From Trissonchulus latispiculum (lineage: Eukaryota; Nematoda; Enoplea; Enoplida; Ironidae): a stretch of 64,000 nucleotides of DNA. The DNA is taken from positions 1-64,000 of the forward strand of contig JASAND010012462.1 in assembly GCA_030248195.1 (NCBI GenBank), read 5' to 3'. A model generated the notes under the pieces. The model was not told the DNA's origin. It saw only the letters and a program-made list of their open reading frames with translations, and ran no database searches. Shown here piece by piece: positions 1-12,200 of the stretch. Positions within the stretch are counted from its first letter, which is position 1. Every line of letters starts with the position of its first letter. A program made the translations under genes and the position numbers.

Positions 1-1380
1 GAGCAAACGAATATATGCTTTCTTGCGGAATGTCGAAAGAATTCTAATATATAACATACATGGGCAATGAACTTGGCTCTAGCCTGCACAGCCTTCGAGC
101 TCACTGCGCGGGGGGTTTAATTTGTAATTTTTCACGACATGTGTCCACTGTGGTTTTTACAAAGCTCTGTTTTTGTAACGCATCTTTCAAGCCCCTTTGT
201 CGAAAAGATTTGCTAACTTTTGCGCAATCCTCCAAGTTTTTGATGAATCTCGCAAAAAATGCTAAAATTTTGATTCTCTCTATTTATAATCAAGAGCATG
301 TAATTAAAATATATAAGCAACTGCAGGTGGAACGACCAATGTGGAATGCAACAGAGAAGGGAGGGGGTCGTAAAAAGGGCAATGAAAATTACACGTTCCC
401 GAAAAATTTTTGCTTGGTTCTCCAAAATTATATTTAGCGTCCTGAACTCATCGTTAATGTGGCAACTTCTGCCTTTGGTCAGAATTGATCAGCTTGATGA
501 GATCTGTTTGATGAGCTATTTTCAGAACGTGGACGTAAATTCACGTCTTTCACATCTTCTTGTAGTATATTTCAACAAAAAAGTTTTAAAGACGTAATTT
601 TACTTCCAGATTTTAAGCATAAAACTGTACAAAACGATAAAATTTTATTATTAAAATTTTCTGTGCGGACGTAAAATTACTTCCAAATGATTTTTAGCCT
701 AATAAACGCGTCAGGCTGCATTCCGCCTTTTGAACCAAGTCTAAATCGATTAATTCAACCTTTTTACATATATATGCCTGGTTGCACAAATCTTATCCTT
801 TTATTCAGAAACGGCTATAATATACACTGGAATTTGGACGTAATTTTACGTCCAAAACATATTTTCATGAAAATTTATGATAAAATTTCATTGAAAATTT
901 TTTATAAAATTTAATAAATTACGTCCCTCGCCAGGAACGTGTTAAAAAGGGTAGCGGTAAAATGTTTGTAACGGGGGGTGGGGGGGCAGACGCAGAGGCC
1001 CTCAGAAGCTGAAGAAATTTTTTATTTGCAATAAAATTGGTCTTTGCAACTTTAATTCTTTACACTTTGAAGAATCGAGAATGTTTTTTAAAACTTCTAC
1101 ACATCTTTAAGCAAAAATAGCAATTTTCTCTTAAAAATCGGATACAGTTTAATATTTTTCTTCATAAACGCAATGAATATGCCGTTAAAAATTAGAAAAT
1201 TCTTAGGTTTTTAGTTGCAGGAAACTTAAGAAAGTAGGAATTATTTGGTTTGTGAACTTTTTCTAATTTTCTCCTTAATTTTTTTACCTACCATTTGAAA
1301 TGCCTATTTCGGTTGCGTATTTTGGTTTTTGACTGCGTATCTTTAAGCGTTCGACTGCGAACTACTTACTACTCAACTTT
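1..1380. other. AT-rich upstream intron of gene A, no exon seen
   Basis: No reading frame here resembles the exons found downstream. Between about 530 and 930 a motif of the form GGACGTAAATTTACGTCC, or half of it, recurs several times and is self-complementary. The stretch probably belongs to the intron before the first visible exon of gene A, whose signal-peptide exon must lie further left. Confidence 0.5.
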
Positions 1381-2870
1381 TAAGCTACAGAAGAATGCGC
1401 CGGTGGCGCATATTTTTTAAAGAAATATAAAGCAAAAACCGCCGATGGCTTGAAAAGTTTTAAAGGAAATGAAAACGAAAACACACCACAGGCCCAAAAT
1501 TATTTTATACATTTAATGGGAAATGTAGCAATTTTTGATAGAAATGTAATGGAAAACGCGCCGGAGGCGCGAACATTTATAAGGAAAAGTAAACGAAAAC
1601 GTGCCTACGGCGCAATATTTTCTAACAGAATGTAATGTTTAGGCAGGCCCGAAACTTATTAAATAAAATCAAAATTATATTTAATAAATGTAATGGAAAA
1701 CGCGCCAAGGCGAAGCCGACCAAGAAATTTTGAGACCATTTTGTTGCACGGGATAAAATTTTTATGCGCGGGGTAAAACTTTGGGATGCGCGGGATAAAA
1801 CTTTACTGCATTTTGCTGCGCGAGGGTATTAAACTATTTTTGAGCGATATATATAAAATCTTGATGCTTGGAGCAGTTGCGCGGGATAAAAATTTAAAAT
1901 TTGGTTGCGCGAATAAAACTTTCGATGCGCCGGATAATATATTGAGGCGCTTTCCTGTGCGGAGTAAAAAGTTTAGTGCGCGGGGGTAAAATTTGTAGCG
2001 CGAGTTAGAAATTTTGTTGCGCTGGACAAAATTTTTATGCGCGGAGTAAAAATTTGGGATGCGCGGGATAAAACTTTAATAAAAACGCGGGCACTTTTGA
2101 TAAAACGCGGGCACTTTGTTGCGCGAGGGTAAAACTATTTTCGCGCGATATATATAAAATCCTGATGCTTGAAGCTGTTGCGCGGGGGTAAAAATTTTTT
2201 GCCCAGGGTAAAAATTTGGTTGCGCGGACAAAAATTTTGCTGCGCTTTGTTGCGCTGAGGTAAAAATTTTATTGCGCCTTATAACATCTTTGTGCGCTTT
2301 CGGCGGTAAAAATTTTGTTGCGCGGGATAATATATTGAGGCGCTTTCCTGTGCGGGGTAAAATTTGTAGCGCGAGTTAGAAATTTTGTTGCGCTGGACAA
2401 AATTTTTATGCGCGGGGTAAAAATTTGGGATGCGCGGGATAAAACTTTAGTGCACTTTGTTGCGCGAGGGTAAAAATTTTATTGCGCCTTATAACATCTT
2501 TGTGCGCTTTCGGCGGTAAAAATTTTGTTGCGCGACGATAAAAATTTGCTGCGCGGGATAATATATTGAGGCGCTTTCCTGCGCGGGGTAAAAAGTTTAC
2601 TGCGCGGGGGTAAAATTTGCTATGCGAGTTAGAAATATTGTTGCGCGGGACAAAATTTTGATGCACTTTGTTGCGCGGGGGTGAAAATTTTGTCGCGCGG
2701 CGATAATAATTTGCTGCTCGGGATAAAATCTTGAGGTTCTTTCCTGCGCGGGGTAAAAATTTTACTGCGCGGGGGTAAAATTTTTGCTGCGCACTGCGCG
2801 GGGGTAAATTTTTCCTAGCCTGCACATGTGCAGGAGTTGTGCAGGCATTGCCCATGCGTGATATATAACG
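1381..2870. repeat. Diverged GCGCGGGGTAAAATTTT repeat field
   Basis: A short motif, roughly TTGCGCGGGGTAAAATTTT with variants (GCGCGGGATAAAACTTT, GCGCGAGGGTAAAA), recurs throughout 1730-2830 at irregular spacing of about 20-60 bp. Larger blocks, such as the one around GATAATATATTGAGGCGCTT, occur at 1935, 2327 and 2559, so higher-order duplication has occurred. The left part (1390-1720) carries a related motif, GAAAACGCGCCGGAGGCGC. The GC-rich cores stand out in AT-rich DNA. A 158-codon open frame on the minus strand here is a by-product of the repeats. Confidence 0.75.
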
Positions 2871-2921
2871 GAATCCACACAATCATTGGATCTTGAATCT
2901 ATGTCAGTTGGTTTATTGTAG

Positions 2922-3299
2922 GCGTAGACGGAACCGACGCAAGCGCAACAGGAGCAGACGAAGTGTCTGAAGGTGGTGACGTCTCCGATGGCGCTGAGGA
3001 AGAAGGTGGGGCCACTGACTCTGGTGACGGCGAAAGTGAAGGGAGCGCTGCATCTGCAGAAGAGAGTGACGTTAGTGAAGGAGCTGAAGGCGAAACTGGT
3101 GCTAGCGAAGATGCTGAAGGAGAAGGTGATGTCACAGAAGAATTAGAAGGAGAGACTGCGGTTAGTGACGACGCTGACAGTGAGAGTGGTGCCAGCGAGG
3201 GCCCTGATGAGGGAATAGATGCCACTGATGGTTCTGAAGAACAAAGCGGAGCTAGCGACGAGGCTGACGGAGAGACCGATTCTGGTGAATCAGACGAAG
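2922..3299 (+). CDS. Gene A exon: acidic Ser/Glu/Asp/Gly linker
   Basis: The exon encodes 126 residues, begins after TTTATTGTAG and ends before GTAGA; both ends are phase 1. Composition is almost only S, E, D, G, A, T and V, in a loose period of about 10-11 residues (for example GASEDAEGEGDVTEELEGET). It occupies the position that the Ser-Gly-Glu exon at 44331 has in gene B, just before the first D1 module. It is predicted to be disordered and strongly negative. It is the first exon of gene A visible in the window. Confidence 0.8.
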
Positions 3300-6200
3300 G
3301 TAGATTTGTTTCAGACATTGTGCTAGAAGTGCGGGACAACATTTGTAATTTGCATAACTTAAAATCAGTGAAGCTCTTTGTGCGTAAAGACTAACGTGAC
3401 AATTCTAACGTTAGCGATATTGTTGATTAAACGGCAGCAGACACCGAATTTACCACAAAGAATAATTTGAATTGTTGCGATTTTTGTTAATGTGTATTTA
3501 ACAGACAACGGGATAATTATTTATTTGCAATCACGCGTATGCATATGCTATAGCTTTTAATCAGTGGTTTGGGCTGAATGGACGGATAAATACACGACTG
3601 TTCAGACACAATTTTTGAGGAGTGACTATTTTGAGGATGTTTTGTTATAGAAACAGCAACTATAACTCTGGGATGTTCCGGCGGGGAGCTTGAAGTATCC
3701 ATTGCTGAAGCTACTCACATAAAAGTAGAATTGCTCGAAGCTCTGCAAATAGATGTCTCAATTGTGGTGAATGTAGAAATAACGTCAAGTACGTGTGACT
3801 TGTTGCTGATTAGCTTCAGTTTGTTGTCGTTGAATTCAGCTTTGTGTTTTGAGGTCTGATTTATTTTTGTTTTCTGATAGGGTTGCGTGAAAATTTTGCA
3901 CCAACTTTATTGAAAGTATGCCTCGTTTTAGGTACTACAATTGAGCTTACTGTTCTGGCGTCAGTGTACTTGGAGATACTGGCTGAGCTTCAAGCAACTG
4001 TATCAAGTGAAAGTGTTCAGTTCATTTCACTATCTGGAGAAGTGGTGCAAGTGATCTCTGTCAACGGGGAAGGTATCAATCCTTACTAGATAACGTTAGT
4101 ACAAGTTGAGTGACCTAGCTCCCTGTCGAAGCGGAGACATGCTCAGCTGCTTTCTGCCTGCTTGTAAATGTTCGAAAGCTCAAGTTATGTTTGCGTGTGG
4201 TTAGGTTTATGTGCCAAACATTAGCACACATATATGGAGCTCGGATTTCCTTAATGTAACGGGGTTAAATTTTTAGGGCTCAACCTTTAGCAAGTGTTGG
4301 ATGTTCCAGGATTTGTTACTTAGAGTATGAAGACACATGAATTATGTACTTTTTATTGGTAGATATGCAGCTGTGGGTTCTTACTTTGTCTATGCTTTTA
4401 CTGCAAGATTTAAAGTATTGCACGACAGGTGTTAATGTTCAATATTGTGGTTGCTATGAAGGACGTGCGACATTTTTAGGAAATGGAGCAATTGTTCTTG
4501 GTTGCTTCGGCGGCGAACTCGAGGTGTCCAGCTCGGAAGCAGCTTTCATAAAAGCGGAATTGCTTACGGCACTTGAATTGGAAATTTCAATAGTAGTGGA
4601 CATCGAGATCACCTCTAGTATGTTAAACCATTGGAGTGTAACCAAGAGTAAATAATATGGCCACAAGGCACACTTATGTTATCAGAGCAAAAGCTATGCT
4701 CTGCTTGCTAACGGCCCACCTCCCCCCGCAAGTCAGACCCTAGTGAGCCCCCTGCCGCAAATCAGTACCTAGTCGAAACGGGGGTACGCTCCCTCGCTGT
4801 ATGTTTACATGCTTTAGCCCGAAAAGACAAGCAGCGTGTTAGCGAATTTTACGCCTGCTTCGAACTTTAGAACGCAAACATAGCTCTTACATTTCTCTGA
4901 AGTGATATAAGGGGAGTGTGTCGTTAGCGAACAGAGCATAGTTTTTGATCTGATAACATAGAGCTTGCCAGTGGCATACTATTATCATTATGTACTCTTG
5001 GTGTAACTTAGAACAAAGCAACAATTTGAAACAACACTCATATTTGGATGATCGGAACTGGGAAGTCTGCAGTTTCGTTGTGAGAAACTGGCAGGTTCGC
5101 TTCTAAACTAACCATTAAGAGCAAGTGGCTAGGAGGCTCATATGATTCTGTTTACAGCACTTTTCTGAAGGAGGCTAGGTAATCTGTAGCCGAAAGACAA
5201 AGATAGATTCACTCGATCGCCTGTTTTATTGCTTTTATTGGACTGATGATGTAGCGAGAGTCGTAATAGGAAGAAGCCAAGCTACTGAACCACATCATAC
5301 CAAGAGTACATAATACATAAGAGTATGACAGCTGGCATACTCTATGTATTATGAGCTCGCTACATCCGATGCGCGCTATCGGCTGACCCCCCCCCAAATC
5401 AGACCCCCCTCACTCCGCCCCTATACATGTACGGCGTCCAAACGGGGGGTCGGGCTCGTGCTTGTATATTTTGTACACAGATGTGTAAATCATACGTGCT
5501 TAAACCCCATACACAAATTGGGGCCCCGTCAAGTTTAACATGTAAGTATGCTAACATAGACCCCGACCCCCCGTTTGGACGCCGTACATGTATAGGGGCG
5601 GGGTCAAGGGGGTCTGATTTATGGGGGGGGGTTAGCCGATAGCGTGCAGAGGATGTAGCGAGCTCATAATACATAGCGTATGACGCTTGTCATACTCTTA
5701 TGTATTATGTACTCTTGATCATACCTTGATAGATATCTGAGAATAGGATAGAGAAACGAAACTTCTCGGCTGCTAACAATCGAATATGCTGATAAAATAA
5801 CTGCTGCCTAAACACAAATGACGTAATTTCATTCAGACACACTTCGAATATGTTTGGTTGAACATCTATATTTGAGTTTCCATCTTTTAGGCACGACAAT
5901 TGAGCTCACTGTACTGGGTTCGGTCTACGTAGAAGTCCTGGCCGAACTTAAAGTTACTGTTTCCAGCCAGACTGTACAGTTTACTTCATCTTCTGGCGAA
6001 GTTGTTGAAGTTATTAGTGTGAACGGTGAAGGTATGTTGTTTTAGAGGTTTTGCTGTTTAGTATCATTCCTTTAAAATGTTGCTTACAAGAAAATTGCAA
6101 AAGCTTTCTCTAGCTTTTCACCACAAGTTTGCTTAAGGTGGTGGTTTCCTTTTGTGTAAATTTGTACCTGGATCTATACTCTTCAATACTTTATGAAATT

Positions 6201-9200
6201 AGATGAAACTCTCCAAATATGCTATTTTGGTGCTCTTAACATTCTGGGACCAGTTCCACATTTTTAGGAGAAAAGATAAGAAATTTTCAGTATTTAGCTA
6301 CTGTACTCTCAGTTGATAGTAGATGCATCAGATTTTTGTTAGAAAAGATAAGAAAGTTTCAATATTTAGCTACTGTACTCTCAGTTGATAGTAGATACAT
6401 CACAAACCCACGGACAATTTTTGTTTATTTATACTCAATCGATACGCGGTCTAATTGCCCATTTTATCAATGCCTATTAGTTGGGATTCGTTGCTTTAAG
6501 CTAGAGATTTGGTCGGAAAACCATTTTGGCAAAACTGCGATTATTTTGTTTTGAACATCGATTTCTCAAAAACAACCCAATGGATTTGCCTGACTTTGGC
6601 TGGATAAAAATTAGCACTATTGCGGAGGAACATTTTTCTTGGTTTGAGCTAAAACGTCTCCAATTGCGAGAAAACTGAATACAAAGTTGCGAAATTTCGT
6701 GTCACCGCACATTTGCTTGATTTTCTGGAGTATTGACGCTTGTTAAGCCATATCCACCAATTGTCCCTCGGCCCAAATGTCCTTCGTATCAGGCACAAGA
6801 AAAAATTTTGGCCGGTTGTACAGTTTTGAGAAATCGATGTTCACAAAATTTTGGTCTGTATTCAGCCTATCAGTTTCAGTATGTCAGAAAAGTTTTGCTA
6901 GTTTTGTACTAATTTTGCTAATTTAGTAAGCCCCAGGGAATGTACCGATTATAAGCTTTAAAACGATGTATTAAGCTCTTTCCAACTCCCAAAATTGCGA
7001 AAATCACCACAAAAGTACTGCACAAAAGGATACCACCACTTAAACAAAGTTATGGTTTTCAGTTGTAAAAAAATATTAGCAAGAAGTTTCAGTTCGAAAA
7101 TATCAAAATGAAATTGACTTGACGGCAATATTTTCAGTGCACGGAGGAAATAAAGCATAGCGCTTTTTCTACAGAACGAAAAATAAAAGTTGCTGGTCTG
7201 ACGAAATTTCAGTAAACAAACAAATCAAACGCAGCAAATTCATATCTTGTAACTTACCTGTTACCTCATAATGCACAAAACTCGAATTCTATATAACTGT
7301 ACCCAGGTCGTGGAAAAGGGTGAGGCGGGCTAGGAAGGGGCTGGAACCAGGGATTTTTTTGGTTTTCGGATTTGCGTCAACCTTGCGTCCCGTTAAATTT
7401 AAGTTGCGTCCCGTTAAGAAATTTTGCGTCCAGGCAGATTTCTTGTTTAGCGTGTTTTTAGGGCAAAAATTGCTGTAATTATACAAATTTCGATAATTCC
7501 TGTAGTGTAACGCTGCTTAGACTATTTAGAAAGTAGATGCTGCTTAACTGTAATGCACGATCACAAGATAACCTGCAGAATATATTATGATGCATCCAAT
7601 ATATATATATACACGGCGGGGAGTCTGGGGGGCTGTTGAAGAATTTTTTGAAATTACAGAATAATCCGTAGTGGAAATGTTTAAAAAGATTTTATTTGGC
7701 ATCTGATGCATCTAACGAATGCTTTGAGTAATTTTCGGTATTACTGACACTCATTATTCCGGTATATAAATGTTAGTTAAACTAATTAAAGTATTAAAAT
7801 GAGAAGAAAGGTAGTAAATATTTAAAACATACCCTCGGTTTCGGAAACTCTGAGAACTAAATTGCAAATGAACACCGGGGGTCTGGGGGGCGGAGCGCAG
7901 ACAGTTTTGTTCCTATTCATGTTCCCGTTCCTGGTTCCTTTGTCGCTGTTACCTGTACCTATATTGTCTTTAGTTCGTAGTGACCTATTTTTAATCATAA
8001 ACAAGAATAGTTCTATCTACAATCCGGCAACAGATTAATATTAAAAACTAAATAAATATTTGTGAAAACTCATTCAACTAGGTTCAACTAAATTAATACA
8101 ATTCTAGGTTTACTAAGCAAACATCTCTAAACCTTGTAGACTCAGGAACTGTGTTGGATAAGAAGACTGAAAATCTTACAGTATATATATATAGTCACGC
8201 AAACATTTAAGTTTTATCGGGTTTGAAATTGCTGAAAGTATATATGAGTCGTGCCGAGATGACTGGTCCGCCCTTTTAAGCAAAGTAGCACAGACCCACT
8301 ATTACAGTTCAGAAAACTTTCAAAACTAAATGAGAGGTGAAAATACAAATGCAGTATGCTCTGTTTAGCTAGTAAATTTTACTTAGTTTTAAACAAAAAT
8401 AGTTAAAATTTTTAAGTTAGGCCCGCACAGATACCCGCGCGGGTAGTGCGGGTATTGAAATTCGGTGATACCCGCCCCGCCCCGTGGGTACCCGCGGGTA
8501 CCCGCGGCCCGCGACCAACTCTGACTGTACTTAAAAGTTAGAAATCGCTTAAACATGGCATCCTGTGACGGCAAATGAAATTCTATGTAATCTGAGCAGT
8601 GAGCACAGTTTTTCTTTTGGGCGACAGCAAAATTACCATAAACGGGCCCGGGCCTAATTTTTTACCTTATAGGTCGGGCCAGAAAATTCAGGCACGTGAA
8701 GGACTCCGGTCCAGAGATTATTTTACACGTTAGCAAAGAGCCATATGTCGGAACTATATCTGCAAAATTTGGGTTCCGTTTGCGCAAAGCGTTTAAGGTG
8801 GAGCGAAAAAGATAAACGAGATTATACAACTCACTCTCTGTTTTCCTATGCTAACTGCGTGCTTATATAGCTGAGTACACGCTTCAGAGAACTTGCTCTT
8901 CTGTATCTTGCACTCTGCGAATAAGTTATTTATCCACACGATGCACGCTGGGACGTCTGGACCTAAACTAATTTGCTGCGCCATGCAGCTACCTGCATAG
9001 CGCGGCAGTGTGTGTAGCTGAACTCCAACCTAGATAGGTCAGCTTTGCACCAAAAAGGCCTCCCAGCAGCGACAAATTTACCACCAGATGATATTTAAAA
9101 TTACTTGTACTTATGTTTTCTGCCTCAGCATCAAAGAATCAAGTTTCATTAGTTTAGTGGAAAGCTTCATTTGCAGCTTGTTTCGTTGTATAAGTACTTT

Positions 9201-12200
9201 ACAACACGACATAGCTTGCATTTAGAGATTTAAGCAGCGTCGCACTGGAAGCCCTCGCGTGTGGCACTCGTGTGCTTCGCGCACTCGTGCCGCACACTGG
9301 GCGCTTCCTGCACGGCGTGCGTAGAAATGCTGTCAATTGCTGCAAAATGCAACTACAACATTCGACAATGGTATATTCAAATTAGAAACGTCTACAAGCA
9401 CAGATTATTGTGCAAAAATGAGTTTGATTGCTTTAGTCTAGCTACAGTTGTGGCTAAAAACCCGATTCTTCAAAAACTGCAATCATTTTGTTTTTAAACA
9501 ACAATTTCTGCGAACTGCCTCACCCAAAACGCAAACTATTTCATAGAAACATTTTTCGTACTATTGTCGAGTGTCATTTTTCTTTTTTGTTGACACTTTT
9601 ACTAAGTTGAATAATTCTCATTTGAAGTGTACAAATCACAATATTTCGAAACTTATTTCTTTTTTATAAATTTTTCGAGTTGTAAGTAACTTCTGCAGCC
9701 AACAAAGATGACCCTTGGCAAAACTCAGCAGGTTAGCATGGTTTAGAGCAAAGCTTGATCAATTTGCACAGATTTCTGAAATTGTTGTTTAAAAATGGTT
9801 TATTATCGCCTTTGTCAAAATCATTGGAAACAGTGGTTACATAAAGTTTGACTAAAAGCTAAACTCATTTCAAACTTTAAAATGTTGTATCATTTGCTTA
9901 TGTCCTTAAATTGAGCACGTTATGACGTTTTGAAAATGACTGCGGTAAACATTACCACTTCAAACTGATTCAGTGAAGTCCTGATATTGAAAAGTTGTGG
10001 TGAGCTTGGAATTTTCAATAAATGGTAGAAACAGAAATCTGCCATGGCAGTCCTATTCTTTCCATTATTTATGTAGTTAGTTGGCACTAGCCAGGTACGC
10101 CAATAAAGCAATTGTTAGTAAATTTCATAAAATTCGTTACATTTTTAAGGCTTTACTCTAGGCATTTCAAGCGGTGATGACTCGGATAGCGTCGAGAGTG
10201 GAACCGATGGAAGTGCAGTATCTGGAGAAGATGCTGGTGAAAGTGGAGATTCTGAAGAAGGGTCCGAAAGTTCTGAAGGACTAACGGAAGATGGTGAAGC
10301 TATCGACGGTGAGGTTTTTGATTGCGATCGCGCATTTTGGTTCATATTCTACCTTCTGCCATAATACTTACGTATTTTGTCGTCTAGGGTAACATTTAAA
10401 TATTAAATTATATATAATTAAAGTCGGACCTTTTAAAGTACTTGAGGAATTTCATCTCAGACCAGAGGTACGCATGTGCTTAGTTAGCAAGTTAGTACGT
10501 GTGTGGTAAACTAAACATAGGAAATCAGAAAAACTTTTGAAAAAATTTGTCGTTTTGCGGTCAAAATATCTCTAGGCAAACGGTGTGTAGACATTTACCT
10601 CTTTTTATATATCTTGTAACTGGACATCAAAGTTCGAATTCTAAGAAACAGTGGTTCCGAAGTGAAATATAAAAGTAGATGATGTAGATTCCTTGACCAA
10701 AAAATGACTAAGTGCTTTTTCTACTTTTGTTTAAGCTATATTTTTGTGGTGAAATTTTTCCACGACCATAAAAGATCCGAGTTAAATTTGTAAACAGTTG
10801 AAAATATTCCATTCGTACCCTAAAATATGCACATATGATGTGCGGAAGTGAAAAATGAAATCAAAGTAAATGATATAAAGCAAAAATATGGTACTAGAAA
10901 TAAATTCCTGCTAACTGGTTAACCAGAAAATAAAAAAAGTTGCAGCAATCTAGCTTTGCTTACTTCGCAGCCCTCATTATCCATCCGTGTAGGTGGTGCA
11001 TAATATTTGAAGCGGCTGCTGCACACCTATATTCTGTGTTTCTAAGAGCAAACGTTGAACTTGACTTTGTGTCAACCTGTGTGTCAACTCTGTGTTTCTG
11101 TTGGTAGAGAGTCTGCGCGTCGAGTCCCGCGAGGTGCCAGAGTTTTCAGGTGCCTGGTGCTGTGCAACTTTATTTCATCCTTTAAGTTGGTGATTCCCTT
11201 TGGTCACATAAAGTTTGCACCATTATTACTCTTTCATTACTTGGAGTTAAAAAGCCATTTTATATCAAAATGTAGCTTGACATATTCTCTATTTAATGCA
11301 TGCCACGAAACTAATTTTGCTTTTCTAAAATATTTTTAACACATTTTAGAAGAAGTATAATTTTCCAGAATTTTTGCAGACTCAAGTAAATTTTTTCGCG
11401 AGACATCGGTTATATCATTCGATACCTCCATCAAATAGCTGGGGACGATTTTTTATTTATTGTGAAGTCGCTCTTCGTTATAGAGAAATAAGCTGAAATG
11501 TGTGCGTAACCTGTATTTTGCCTACTTTTTCCAAATTTGTCAAGCGATTATTTAGCTAGAAAGCAGCAATCGGGGCAACTAAAAAATCGTCCCTGGGTAT
11601 ATTGCTGTAGAACACCTTTGTTCAGTAGCAGCTCCCCCAACTTGCATGATGAATGCTCCACAATCTTTGGAAACAAATTAGTCGTGTTTTTGCAAAAACT
11701 AATTTTTTTATGATAGCAGCCTACAGGATAGCCGTTGGAAGACGATCATGTGTCGGATAATTTGTCCCTGTGGGATCTTCAGATCGACGGCCTTAGTTTG
11801 ATTTTACGGTTTGCGTAGTTCAAGAAATGTTGGATTATTTGATTTCTGCAAAAATGACAAGTTTTTGACGCCAAAACAAGAAAATCGGCTATATCTCACG
11901 ATAGAGAAAAGCTAGAAACTTGCTTTAAAAAGCAAAAATGTGAAGCTCGATGAGATCTTTCGAATGAATATAGTAATAGCTGTATAGCAACTGCCAAATG
12001 TTCAGAAATTGGGAAAAACCATTCTGACCGGAAATCTCGAATTTTTGAATCGGGCTTGCGCGGAGGGTGTTAGAACGCTAAAAGAACTTATTTCGGAAAG
12101 TTTCGTCAAATTTCATCTTCATTTATGCCTCCAACCAACAATATGTGACCAAAAGGAATCACCACCTTAACTAGTTAGTAAAAGACTAATCAGATTAGTA

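Noticed and set aside
2406..2882. 158-codon minus-strand frame, basic
   Set aside because: It is made entirely of the GCGCGGGGTAAAA repeat and has no family or splice support.
2899..3342. 147-codon Ser/Pro-rich minus-strand frame
   Set aside because: It lies antisense to the acidic exon of gene A; the frame is open because of composition.
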